The position numbers were made by a program, and so were the translations under genes. From positions 653,036 to 693,453 of the forward strand of contig NW_019775857.1 in the NCBI RefSeq assembly GCF_001039355.2: a stretch of 40,418 nt of DNA. The letters run 5' to 3'. Below, piece after piece: positions 10,629 through 20,577 of the stretch. The notes beneath the pieces were generated by a model. That model searched no databases and had not been told where the DNA came from. It saw nothing but the letters and a program-made list of their open reading frames with translations. Each line of letters starts with the position of its first letter. The stretch's first letter is position 1. This DNA is from Lingula anatina. Lineage: Eukaryota; Brachiopoda; Lingulata; Lingulida; Lingulidae.

Positions 10629-10679
10629 GATTTAACCTAGATGTAGTCTAGAATTTCACGACTACATCTTGGTTAAATC
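10629..10679. repeat. 51-bp hairpin with 20-bp arms
   Basis: Arms 10629-10648 and 10660-10679 are inverted copies with two mismatches (GATTTAACC[TA]GATGTAGTC) around an 11-base loop. It lies in the presumed first intron of the minus-strand gene. Confidence 0.65.
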
Positions 10680-11029
10680 AGTCGAGGTCTCTTAAATACT
10701 GAAAGCCAAAAGACAGTGTGACCATGTGACCTTCTTGGCATCAAGAGAATAGTGACGTTGCTTGCGTTATATACCTACCAGTAGACAAATTTAAAATCTC
10801 TCACACTTTTTAAAAAATTAGCATAAACTTTTCACGTTTAACAATTGTTATCTATCATTTTATTACACTAAGTCAAATCATATGGATATGATTTGAAAAT
10901 GGGAATTAGTTTACATTTAAGCCACACGTGCATACGAATTATTTGTAAATCTATAACTTTTTAACGAGGGTTGTGTTATTTACCTTTTGTTTTTAAGCTG
11001 TTCATTCTTCCTCTTTATCAGATATATCG

Positions 11030-11415
11030 GTAAAAATCAAATGTATTCCCCCTTTGAACTTGTAATTACATGTAGCACATGAATGCTCTGAAAACCAGCA
11101 CATGTATATTCCGAAACCGCTTCGTAGTAAAAAATGTCACCAAAACGTACAATTATGAAATAAACATCCGTTTGATTTTGACTATATTCCGTAACCGCCT
11201 CGTCGTCAGAAATAACAATAAAAAAACTAGAATTATTACTCCCGTGAACTTGTAATAAACATCCGTTGGTTTTGACTTTATTCCGAAACTACCTTATTGT
11301 CAGAAATATCACCAAAAAGTAAATTTCTTTCTCCTTTGCACTTGTGAAAAATTAGTTTGACTATATTCCGGTCCGATGTTCCTTTTTTATAAGAAATGTC
11401 ACTAGAAAGTAGAGG
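11030..11415. repeat. Degenerate tandem repeat, about 80-95-bp units
   Basis: The motif TATTCCG(A/T)AACCGC, followed by CGTAGT/CGTCGTCAGAAAT and ATCACCAAAA, recurs at about 11109, 11186, 11280 and 11367. Each is preceded by GAACTTGTAAT.A-type sequence. Units are diverged and unequal in length. Confidence 0.6.
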
Positions 11416-11667
11416 TTTTGCCTTGGGACCTTTTTTCCGCAGCAGTCCCAGCTAGGTGTGGCTCAGCTGAGACGCGCATGGTCAGTGTTGACGGTTGAAT
11501 GTCCACGACAAGTATTTAGCAAAAATTGACCAAATTGGTCAAACATTATGTAAGAATTTGGCAGGACGAGTTTTATTTCGTATAACATCTCTAGAGCGTG
11601 ATATAGGGTCACTTTATTCGGTTTTAGGTTTTGAAATGACTGTATTTTTTCTCGGTATGTATGTCAA

Positions 11668-11764
11668 ATAATACACTGTCACCCTCTCGCGATATATGCC
11701 ATGAACACCTCTTGCTGATGCTCGAGGTGTTATGGCATATATCGCTCGGGTGACAGTGTATTAT
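11668..11764. repeat. 97-bp near-perfect hairpin
   Basis: The left arm (11668-11711) starts ATAATACACTGTCACCC and ends AACACCTC. The right arm (11724-11764) is its inverted copy apart from a few indels. The loop is 12 bases. The arms contain ATATATGCCAT and its complement. It could be a foldback MITE or the source of a hairpin RNA. Confidence 0.75.
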
Positions 11765-12536
11765 CTCACACATAAATAGAAAGGTGTTAAACTGACAATA
11801 AAAGCTTTGACTATGTTTATGCACTGCAAGGAGAAATATAAACACTGATATTATATATTTTCGAGAGGATTGTTATTGCTTTAAATCACATAAGAAAGAT
11901 AGAGGCACAATAAGGGGTACCGGAGGAGACCAGAATTGATAAAAATTGTGCCGGAATTAACGTGTAGTGGTGTAAGACGTTAAGCTGAGTGGTCATTTTT
12001 GGCTGGAGGTGAATGGGAATGAAGATGTGGGCTTAGAGAAAAAAGCAGTTAAATTCTAACAAGACGGTAAGATAACATTTTATCTGCATTTGGGGCAGAG
12101 AATACTTGTAGAAATAATAGGAGCATGATATGAAAATGTGTCACAGAACTGAAAGGTGAAAAATCGCGCCTAATTTGCAGTCATTAAAGTGCAGCTCAGA
12201 TTTGGCTTTTGTTTGGGCAAATGAAGAGACTTGTAAAGTGAACCCAAGAGGCTATTTAAGATTCTTATTCTGTGGCAGTGAGTCAACCAAAGGCATGTTA
12301 CACCAGGGCCCAGGTGAAAACAACTCACCCTATAAGTCGACTGTAAATTCTCTGTGAAGCACTCGAGTTAAGATGGAGTCGTCCAGGAATAAGTGGCAGG
12401 AAGATCGCTGCACAAATGTACCTCGGTCCGTGGTTCACAAGGGAAAAGATGATCCACAATAAAGTATTTACCGGTTCTATTTAGTGAGATCGCAGTGTAT
12501 TGTTTCTCAGTTCTGTTTATTAGTCGTATCTCTTAC

Positions 12537-12790
12537 CGTCTGCACGGTAGCTGTGACGAAATCGAATTCCTTGTGCTACGAGGACTCCAGCGATTCCCAC
12601 TTAGGAATTCCAACCACTAATAGACCACAGACCAGTTCCGCTGAGTAGTCCGGCCTCGTGGTCGAGCAGACTAGTAGGCACCGGCTTCAAACAACAGCGC
12701 ATGCGCGAAAGGTGCTTGCCGGCTTTACCAGAGGACGCAGACTCGCTTTAGGAGAAACCGGCAATCCAGGTCAGAAAATGGCGGAAACGG
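12537..12790 (-). promoter_or_regulatory. Candidate promoter and 5' non-coding exon of the minus-strand gene
   Basis: The segment is GC-richer than its surroundings. It holds GCGCATGCGC at 12697-12706, a perfect match to the palindromic NRF1 consensus core, and AAAATGGCGG near 12777-12786, resembling a YY1 site. On the minus strand a strong donor, GACG|GTAAGA, occurs at 12537/12536. An exon from roughly 12700 to 12537 could splice to the acceptor at 9981, seven bases before the ATG of the 169-residue protein. TATA-less promoters with NRF1 and YY1 sites are common in animals. The link to that gene is inference from polarity and splice sites. Confidence 0.4.
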
Positions 12791-13072
12791 CAAATCAGGA
12801 CACAGGCAAATCAGGACAGTAATAGATGGCGCAGCAGTAGAACATCAACAATACTAGAATTAGCAAGGAGAGGGATTTTGCTTTTAATCAAATAATACGT
12901 GAACCTTTTCTAGAACTTGATTCACTTTAGTATTTTAAAAAAGTATCTTATTATGATACACCCAATATAGGCCCTACCAATTTAATTTAGGCGTTATTAT
13001 ATCCAAGATTTCACAAGTTACTAAGCTTTGTGACTTTTAAGCAACAGTACGTGGCATATGGGTAGGCCTACC

Positions 13073-13193
13073 CTCTACCAGGGCGACAGATTGATTTTCC
13101 ACAGATATTCACAGATATATCTAAAGATAAATAGACTGTCATTTTGGCTCTCAGCAAAAAATGTCCACAATAATAACTGTGGCCCTGGTAGAG
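13073..13193. mobile_element. Small MITE-like inverted repeat, 121 bp
   Basis: Perfect 12-bp ends CTCTACCAGGGC / GCCCTGGTAGAG enclose AT-rich sequence. GCATATG(G/A)GTA occurs just outside on both sides (about 13056 and 13198), possibly a target duplication. Confidence 0.6.
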
Positions 13194-14720
13194 AGTAGCA
13201 TATGAGTATGTACGGTACGTGGTTTTAAGTTCACGCCCATCACTCAATCAAATAGTATATATAGAGAGCAACAACGAAAAAAGGTTTAGTTAAAAGAAAA
13301 TTCACTTTTGCATTGTTAATGTATAGGCCTACTGAATCCCTATATAATGCATGCATGTATGAAGAAGTTGTAATATTGAAAAAAAACAGTAGGCCTTATA
13401 TTTACCCGGACCCTGGACTTGTGTTAATTCAAAATATATTACCATCATCAACATCAAAAAGGCAATAATTTTCAGAACAAAATTAAACAATGTTGAACAG
13501 ATAGGCCTATAACAGATAAGGGGACAAATTTGCATTTGTAAAACAAATAAAAAATAAACGTTAATAATTTCTTAAACCGCCGTACATCTAGCCTACCAGA
13601 TGTACAGAGATAAGAGGTCATTTTAGAGGCGATATCAAAAAGTTATTTACGTATCTCCCCCCTTCTCTCTCTCTCTCTCTCTCTCTCTGATCTTTCAATG
13701 GGTTATCTGATAGTAGATAATTAGATAGATAAGTAGATAATTATTTTTATCCATTTCTTTATAATATTAGATCTATACAAAATTTAAAAAGTAACAAAGA
13801 AATGCAGTGGGATATTTAACAGATATGTCAAGGAGACAGTTATTTTTACAAATCGTTGTAAAATGTGGAAAAAAAAAGAAATAAGAATAATATTAACGTA
13901 AAAGATTTACTGTCCTGATTTGCCGTTTTCTCCCAAATGTAACTGATACCACATGAGTGAAGAAGTCAGAGAAAGCAAACGCAGGAGTTGAATGCCTTTC
14001 AACGCCGCCCCCCCCCCCTTCCTGCTTCTTAACACATCTCTCTTTCTCTTTCTCTTTCTCTCCCTTTCTCACACACTTTCTCTCTCTAATCCTTCAATAG
14101 GTTTTCTGCTTTATTTCCTTTATTTATTTTTCCTTCCTCTACGAGATTATATATTTTTTAAAAGAAAAAAGCTGTGGGACATTTAACAGATACACTGTAT
14201 GTCTAGGAGACACATTTTTACAAATCATTGTAAAATGTGAAGAAAAAAAAGGAAGTAACAATGATATTAATGTAAAAGATTTACTTTCCTGATTTGCCGT
14301 TTTCTCCCAAATGTAACTGATACCACATAAGTGGAGAAGTCATTAGAGAAAGCGAACGCAGGAGTTGAAAGGCATTCAACGCCCCCCCTCCCTCCTGCTT
14401 CTTAACACAGCTCTCTTTCTCTTCCTTTCTCACACACTTTCTCTCTCTAATCCTTCAATAGATTTTCTGCTTTATTTCCTTTACTTATTTTTTCCTTTCT
14501 CTACAAGATTATATATTTAAAAAAAAGTTTTGGGACATTTAACAGATACACTGTATGTCTAGGAGACAATTTTTTTAAAAATCATTGTAAAATGTGGAAA
14601 AAAGTGACAAAAATATTAAAACAAAAGACTCACTGTCCCGATCTGCCGTTTTCTCCCAAATGTAACTGATACCGCATGAGTGAAGAAGTCATTTAAGCCC
14701 ACCCTCCTGCTTCTTAACAC

Positions 14721-14778
<58 letters not shown>

Positions 14779-15325
14779 GATCTTTCAATAGGCAGTCAGT
14801 TTCAATTTCTGAACCATTTTTTTATATATGATTTTTATATAAGATTATATAAAAAAATTACAAAAAATGCTGTGGGATATTTAACAGATATGTCTAGCAG
14901 ACAATATTTTTTACAAATCTTGGTAAAAGTGAAAAAAAGAAAGAATCAAAAATATTAACCTAAAATATTTCCTGGCCCACTCTGCCGGTTTCTCCCAAAT
15001 GTAACAAATACTACATACGTGTAAAGAGTCCTTTATAGCAAGCAAGCGATCGAATTTGTAAGGGTCTGTTTACTGCCTCAAGGAACCGGTGTCAAAATTA
15101 ATTAGAACTTTTAACCCCTGAAAGGTTGTATTCATTCATTAGATCTAAGGTTTGTCTACAAAAGTGGCTGGATATCATAACACCATCTCCGTTTTCAATT
15201 TATGTATATTATAGTGGACTTCTAGTTTTGGGGGTATAAAGATCATGCTGACATCAGTTATATCTCCTTGGTTGGTTAAGAAGATACATGTAGCCACCCT
15301 GGTAATCTCATCCGCAACCCCCCTC

Positions 15326-15355
15326 CTCTCTCTCTCTCTCTCTCACACACACACG

Positions 15356-15397
<42 letters not shown>
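15326..15397. repeat. (CT)n-(CA)n microsatellite
   Basis: A CT run followed by a CA run of about 25 repeats, interrupted by CGCATA, inside a satellite unit. Confidence 0.9.
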
Positions 15398-15398
<1 letters not shown>

Positions 15399-16030
15399 TT
15401 TCTCCTTCTCCTTAATTCTCCCTCTCGGCTTTCAATACGTTATCTGCTTTTATTCACAAAACCATTAAATTTTTTTACATTTCTCTATAAGAATATATAA
15501 TTTAAAACGAAAAAAATAGTGAGATATTCAGCGCATATATCAAGGAGACAAAATATCTATAGAAAAGATTTCCTGACCCACCGTGCCGTTTTCTCCCAAA
15601 TGTAACTGATACCAGAAGCAAGGAGAGGTTATGAAAGAAGGAAAACACAGGAGTTAAAAGGTATTTCCCCTGCCCCATTTCTCCTTCCTCTATCTCTCTC
15701 TTTCTCTCTATCTTGTCTTTCTTTCAATAAGTTATCTCCATTATTTTTTTTAATCACATAATTTATTTCTCTATAAGATGTTATAGTTAGAAAAAACAAA
15801 CAAACAAGAAATGTTGGATGTGTTAAACAGATATATTAAGGAGACTAATGATGTACTTTGAAAAACTTGGATAGACGTCTGTGCTAGGTAAAAATAATTT
15901 TAAAAAATTATGAAAATATTAAGGAAAAGATTTCCTGACCCGCCGTCTCGTTTTCTCCCAAATATGACTAATACAAGATGTGTGGAGAGGCTATAATAGA
16001 AAGCGAACAAAAAGATTAAGAGGTATTTAC

Positions 16031-16315
16031 NNNNNNNNNNNNNNNNNNNNNNNNNNNNNNNNNNNNNNNNNNNNNNNNNNNNNNNNNNNNNNNNNNNNNN
16101 NNNNNNNNNNNNNNNNNNNNNNNNNNNNNNNNNNNNNNNNNNNNNNNNNNNNNNNNNNNNNNNNNNNNNNNNNNNNNNNNNNNNNNNNNNNNNNNNNNNN
16201 NNNNNNNNNNNNNNNNNNNNNNNNNNNNNNNNNNNNNNNNNNNNNNNNNNNNNNNNNNNNNNNNNNNNNNNNNNNNNNNNNNNNNNNNNNNNNNNNNNNN
16301 NNNNNNNNNNNNNNN
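16031..16315. other. Assembly gap, 285 N
   Basis: Sequence is unknown here. AGGTATTTAC ends the left flank (16021-16030) and occurs again at the start of the right flank (16317-16326), so the contig ends may overlap or the gap may hold about one more satellite unit. Confidence 0.95.
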
Positions 16316-16739
16316 GAGGTATTTACTCCCCCCCCCCCCTTCCCCCCCCCTTCTCTTCCTTCTTTCGCATACATAAGTTATTCTTTAGTTCACCCAAAAA
16401 AATCAATTTCTTTGTATGATGACATCGTCTATCCTATAGTTAAAACAACAAAAAAAGGAAAAGAATTACCCGCATAATTTGTAAGATATTAAAACGCCCT
16501 CCGCTTCTCTCTCTCTCTCTCTTAAGTGAAAAAGACAAAAAGAAGGGAAAAGATTCTCTCAACCCCCGTGTCGTTTTCTCCCAAATGGAGCATATACCAT
16601 ATGTTGAGAGCGAGCGCAGGAGTTGTAACATATAAAATATTGTCTTGTCCACATATCTGTTAAATATCGCACTGCATTTATTGTAATTTTTTAATTATAT
16701 TATATTATATTATATAGAATTGAAAAAAAAGAAGTAAGG

Positions 16740-16952
16740 GCGCATCCCCATAGATTTTAGATCGATCTATCCTCGTGGGGAGTCTCACTAGATTACTGTC
16801 AAATAATCCGGCTTAAATGTCCGTCCCGCCTACTACAAGCTGTAAGGGGGTAATTAACTTTCGTGCCCGCTCGGCTGACAGCTATTTAGCGTGAACACCC
16901 AGGGAGTTAAGTCGATCTAGTTGGATCGATCTTATCTCTGGGAATGGGGTCC
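16740..16952 (-). mobile_element. 213-bp MITE with GATCGATC-containing ends (complete copy)
   Basis: The left end GCATCCCCATAGATTTTAG plus ATCGATC and the right end, ending GATCGATCTTATCTCTGGG, are imperfect inverted repeats. Its reverse complement matches the two parts 32855-33038 and 33986-34030 in transporter intron 8. There is no coding capacity. It sits inside the satellite array, just before the inverted unit. Confidence 0.75.
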
Positions 16953-17389
16953 AAGTCAGACAACCTATTGAAAGATCAGAAAGAGAAAGTGTGTGTGTGT
17001 GTGTGTGACAGAGAGGGAGAGAGAGACAAAGAGAAACAGATGTGGGAAGATACAGGAGGGGCGTTCAATGCCTTTACAAATATATAATCTTGTAGAGAAA
17101 GGAAAAAATAAGTAAAGGAAAAAAAGCAGAAAATCTATTGAATGATTAGAGAGAGAAAGTGTGTGAGAAAGGAAGAGAAAGAGAGCTGTGTTAAGAAGCA
17201 GGAGGGGGGGGGGGGCGTTGAATGCCTTTCATCTTCTGCGTTCGCTTTCTCTAATGACTCCTCCACTCATGTGGTATCAGTTACATATGGGAGAAAACGG
17301 CAAATCAGGACAGTAAATCTTTTACGTTAATATTATTGTTACTTTTTTTTTTTCCTCACATTTTACAATGATTTGTAAAAAAAGTGTCT

Positions 17390-17390
17390 N
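17390..17390. other. Single n: probable sequence join
   Basis: The n separates the inverted satellite unit from a truncated MITE, so both flanks are repeats. This fits a scaffold join. Confidence 0.5.
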
Positions 17391-17514
17391 TGGGGAAACG
17401 GTAATTTCTGGACAAAATTTGATCTAGGTACTGAAGGGTTTTATTATAAAAGGTCTACATGTACTTTTTCAGAAAAAAAGAACCATCCTTTTGAAATCGC
17501 TGGCTACGGGCCTG
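17391..17514 (-). mobile_element. Truncated MITE of the CAGGCCCGTAGCC family
   Basis: It ends with GGCTACGGGCCTG at 17514 and carries the GACAAAATTTGATCTAGGTAC and CTTTTTCAGAAAAA blocks of the family. The other terminus is lost at the n at 17390. Confidence 0.75.
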
Positions 17515-17610
17515 AATATGGACTAACTCTGCCAAAGGGACGCTACAGGGTAGACACACACGCTATTAGACAAGTGTTCTTTAACGAGATCATGCTGATG
17601 CTCATTGTTG
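17473..17610 (+). CDS. Possible orphan exon partly derived from a MITE end
   Basis: The sequence is open in one frame from the candidate acceptor GTACTTTTTCAG (17461-17472) to a good donor, GTTG|GTAAGC, at 17610. The first part (17473-17514) is MITE terminus. The remainder encodes EYGLTLPKGRYRVDTHAIRQ then VFFNEIMLMLIVG, which looks like real protein: a basic/polar stretch, then a hydrophobic segment with an acidic residue at its start. No family is recognised. A match to the membrane-helix starts of channel proteins such as aquaporins crossed my mind but is too short to claim. No partner exon was found before 28.6 kb. The exon may belong to a gene broken by the n at 17390, or may be chance. 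Confidence 0.3.
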
Positions 17611-17699
17611 GTAAGCTTGGTGACCTTTGGTGGTGTTTTTTAAACATATGGGCATTTTATTTTACCTCTGGGGAAATCACTGTGGAACATCAAATGGAC

Positions 17700-18128
17700 G
17701 TGTAGGCATAAGTGGGTAAGGATGGATGGGTAGGGATCGATGGATAAAGTGAGTGAGGATGGAGGGATAGGGATGTGTGGGTTAGGATGGAAGGGTAGAG
17801 AAGGGAGCAAGGGAATAGTGGGAAAGGATGGAGGGATAGGGATGTGTGGGTAAGGATGGATGAGTAGGGATGTACGGGTAAAGTGGGTAAGGATGGAGTG
17901 GTAGGGATGAGCGGGTAGGGATGTGTGGGTAATGACGGATGGGTAGGGATGAGTGGGTGAGGATGGAGGAGTAGGGATGGGTGGGTGAGGATGGAGAGGT
18001 AGGGATGGGTGGGTGAGGATTGAGGGGTTGGGATGGGTGGGTGAGGATGGAGGGGTAGGGATGGGTGGGTGAGGATGGAGAGGTAGGGTTGGGTGGGTAA
18101 GGATGGAGGGGTAGGGATGGATGGGTCG
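17700..18128. repeat. Minisatellite, GGGTAGGGATG(G/T)GTGGGTGAGGATGGA-type
   Basis: About 430 bp of tandem G-rich units, roughly 20 bp each and pairing into units of about 40 bp (GGGTAGGGATG followed by GGGTGAGGATGGA). The 18000-18100 part is most homogeneous. Long S/P/H/T/L-rich frames on the minus strand are artefacts of the repeat. Confidence 0.9.
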
Positions 18129-18494
18129 AGATCACACATACTCTAGAGCATTCAAGTGGTCTTGATTTGTAATTATCTGGTTTCTGGATTTGCTACTCGT
18201 ACTTAAATTTTGACTTGCCCTTTTTTCTTGACTTTATTAGAGCTTAAGGCTATTTTTTGGTCTGATTAATAGAAGATATCTGCCATTGATCTCTGTGTCT
18301 TCCTGGCCTTAATAAGGCTTCTGGGACAGAACGGAAGGAACCGTATTTTAAATGATGTAGAAAGTACAATGTAAAATGTAGAAAGTACATTATTGTTTTG
18401 CCCCACTGCTAAAAGCACTTCCTATTGATATCATGGTAATTAATGGAATCTGGTTTTAAATCTTTTTCTATGTGTCCTCCTGTGGTTGGGATGA
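18129..18494. other. No feature recognised
   Basis: Unique-looking AT-rich sequence with a short repeat GTAGAAAGTACA(A/T)T at 18357-18391. No exon with paired splice sites was seen. Confidence 0.5.
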
Positions 18495-18495
18495 G

Positions 18496-18582
18496 GCTGA
18501 TTGAGGGCATTCAGAACAATTGACTAACAGATCTGCAGATCTGTTATTTGATCCGTGTTCTGAATGCGCTCATTGATGTCAG
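18496..18582. repeat. 87-bp hairpin centred on a perfect 22-bp palindrome
   Basis: TAACAGATCTGCAGATCTGTTA (18525-18546) is flanked by GCATTCAGAACA and its complement TGTTCTGAATGC. The outer arms (GATTGAGG / CTCATTGATG) are weaker. Confidence 0.65.
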
Positions 18583-18644
18583 CTTCGGGATAGAGAGTAA
18601 GAGCTTGCTTCATTAGTGAAACAATATATGGCACATATACTGTA

Positions 18645-18802
18645 CAGGCCCGTAGCCAGCAAATTCGAAAGGGGGTTTCTTTTTCTGAAAAAGTGGACCT
18701 TTTACAATGAAACTTATAGATAAGATTTTACCCAGAATGGACCTTTTCCTGACAAAAGGGGCGGTTCTTTCGAACCCCTGAACCCCCCTGGCTACGGGCC
18801 TG
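18645..18802 (+). mobile_element. Full-length 158-bp MITE, CAGGCCCGTAGCC family
   Basis: The terminal inverted repeats are CAGGCCCGTAGCCAG and CTGGCTACGGGCCTG. CTGTA is duplicated directly outside (18640-18644 and 18803-18807), giving a 5-bp target duplication. The inside carries CCCAGAATGGACCTTTTCC. There is no reading frame. The CAG tip is hAT-like, but the 5-bp duplication differs from the usual hAT 8 bp. Confidence 0.88.
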
Positions 18803-18807
18803 CTGTA

Positions 18808-20577
18808 TATATATTAGACAACGAGCAAATATAACACAGGGGCTGTAAGTGTCATTATCAAGTCCACATTGACCAGTTTGAAAGAAAATTGATTTTCTGA
18901 GAAACATAAAGAACCAGGCAGGATTACCAATAGCTTGTCAGTAATTTAAAGCTGATTGTTTAAGCTATGCATATCTACAGCATCTTTAATGATTAAGGTT
19001 GCACCTTCTTGGCATCTATCACTTTTTGAGAAAAGATATTTATAGCCTAGTGCTAGTCGACAACTTAAAGAGGGAAGACAGCCCACTTCAGCAGGTATTT
19101 ACCACTAGCAGGGCTTGGTTATTAACGAAAGGAAATTCTTTCCTTTTTTAGAAACACTAATGGCAGGTGCTCTTTCCATTAGTTTGACACTGCTTGACTT
19201 AATCGTCTCTCCTGAGATATCATTGAGGCCATTCAGAATGAAAAGAGCCGAGTGCTAGCTGGACACGACCTAAATGTGGCGGACTTGCAATAGTCTTTCC
19301 GTCTCTTTCACGCCTCCCCGCGCGTCGTGCCTGCAGGGGCACATTTCTTAAATCTCGGCTCAGTTGGTCGGTAGAGGGACATCATAGGCAAGCCAAAAGT
19401 TTTCTGAAGTCAACTTTGGGCATTTGAAAAATTTAAATGGTTGTTTTTTCATACTTTGTATACTCTGAATATAGGGAGGTTGTTCACTGCGCTAGCTACC
19501 ATTAGGTTCCAAATTATATTTAAATCACAGTTTGTTGATTGCAGGTTACCGATATACGGTAAACTGTCATTTCCCTAAACTTTTCTGATGATTGCAAAGT
19601 AGGATTTAATTAAAATGGACCAGTTTTCTGATTCATGGAAATGATTTTGTAGCTTCCAGTGCTTAGAGGGTGAAAAGAAAACAAATAAATTTAACTTAAC
19701 GATTGTGATAATCTAGAGTCATATAGCGACTAAGAAATTTCATATCTGCTTAGAAAATGAGAGCTGTGAACACGTTTAAAACGAGAAAAAAAATGAAGAA
19801 TTGTGTGTGTGAGTGACAGCTAGAGTAATTTGCGTGGTAGCCGTGGATGTGGCTTTTCAATGACACTTACTCTGGGAAGTATGTTCTGGAAAAGAATGAT
19901 TGTTGAATATATATAGAACAAAATATAGTTGGTTGATGTTCTTCATTGTTCAGGCGGACAGTGAAAGTGTGGTGAGAGAATTCATTTCTTTAAGGGAGAT
20001 TTTGTAGAGCTTCTGCCATTATTTGCACCTTTTTTTAAAGCCAAATAACAGTGTCTGCATTCAGTTTTATCACTGATCAAAGAATTTCCAGAAAGCGTTC
20101 GGTATTTCTGTCCTGCGAAAGGGGAAATATATTGGATAAATCTGATTCTTTTTTTTTCATTACAGAATATAACATCAACATGTAGTGACCATTGTGATAG
20201 ATTCTACATCTGAAAAGCTTTGGACTTCAGTCACCATGGCAACAAAATAAGACTCCAATCCAAATGCAGCTTAAAAATAAATTTTCTCATTAAAATCCAG
20301 TACCTTTTTCAAAAAAATGGAAATAATATTTTATTTAGAAATTTAAGTTCTAGGTCATTTCTAAAGAGGAAAGAGGTTAAGTGCCACGTAAATTATAATC
20401 ATTAAGATTATCTGATTCGAAAAGAAAGCAAAAAAGAGCATTGTGAGTATAATTAGGCTAATTTCAAGGTCATTTTAAGGGTCAAGGGCAGTTAAAAACA
20501 GCAGCATGGTGATAAACGGAAGCTGCAGTATCGTAAAACTGTGATAGCCACATGGGTGCTTTGTTTTAAGGGAGACC
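18808..20577. other. Long stretch without a recognised gene
   Basis: The sequence is AT-rich with a GT-rich patch at 19801-19812 and a GC-rich patch near 19310-19345 (CCTCCCCGCGCGTCGTGCC). The open frame at 20220-20405 is short and has no family features. No splice-bounded exon was recognised. Confidence 0.5.

Larger units (their letters stand above)
13640..17389. repeat. Satellite-like tandem array with CT-rich units; last unit inverted
   Basis: A core, TGCCGTTTTCTCCCAAATG, recurs at 13921, 14295, 14644, 14983, 15584, about 15946 and about 16568. Spacing is 339-374 bp, with two double-length intervals. Between cores each unit has GCGAACGCAGGAGTTGAA, a C-run plus CT/CTTT microsatellite, TCCTTCAATAGGTT.TCTGC, an AT-rich stretch, and TTTAACAGATA..TCTAGGAGACA. 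At 17040-17389 a unit lies in reverse orientation (GGGAGAAAACGGCAAATCAG at 17288). The N gap and a 213-bp MITE lie within the array. Frames crossing it are low-complexity and not genes. A partial reverse core is also at about 12790-12825. Confidence 0.85.

Noticed and set aside
12373-12466. 29-codon frame starting MESSRNKWQEDR with AATAAA at its end
   Set aside because: Too short, no acceptor or domain; kept only as a remark.
12782-12826. 14-codon frame MAETANQDTGKSGQ after AAAATGGCGG
   Set aside because: Its second half is satellite core sequence, and ATGGCGG fits a YY1-type site equally well.
15980-16477. Frames crossing the N gap
   Set aside because: They exist only because unknown bases were read as open codons.
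17690-18139. Two long overlapping minus-strand frames rich in Ser, Pro, Leu, His and Thr
   Set aside because: They are translations of a G-rich minisatellite; more than one frame is open and the composition is purely repeat-driven.
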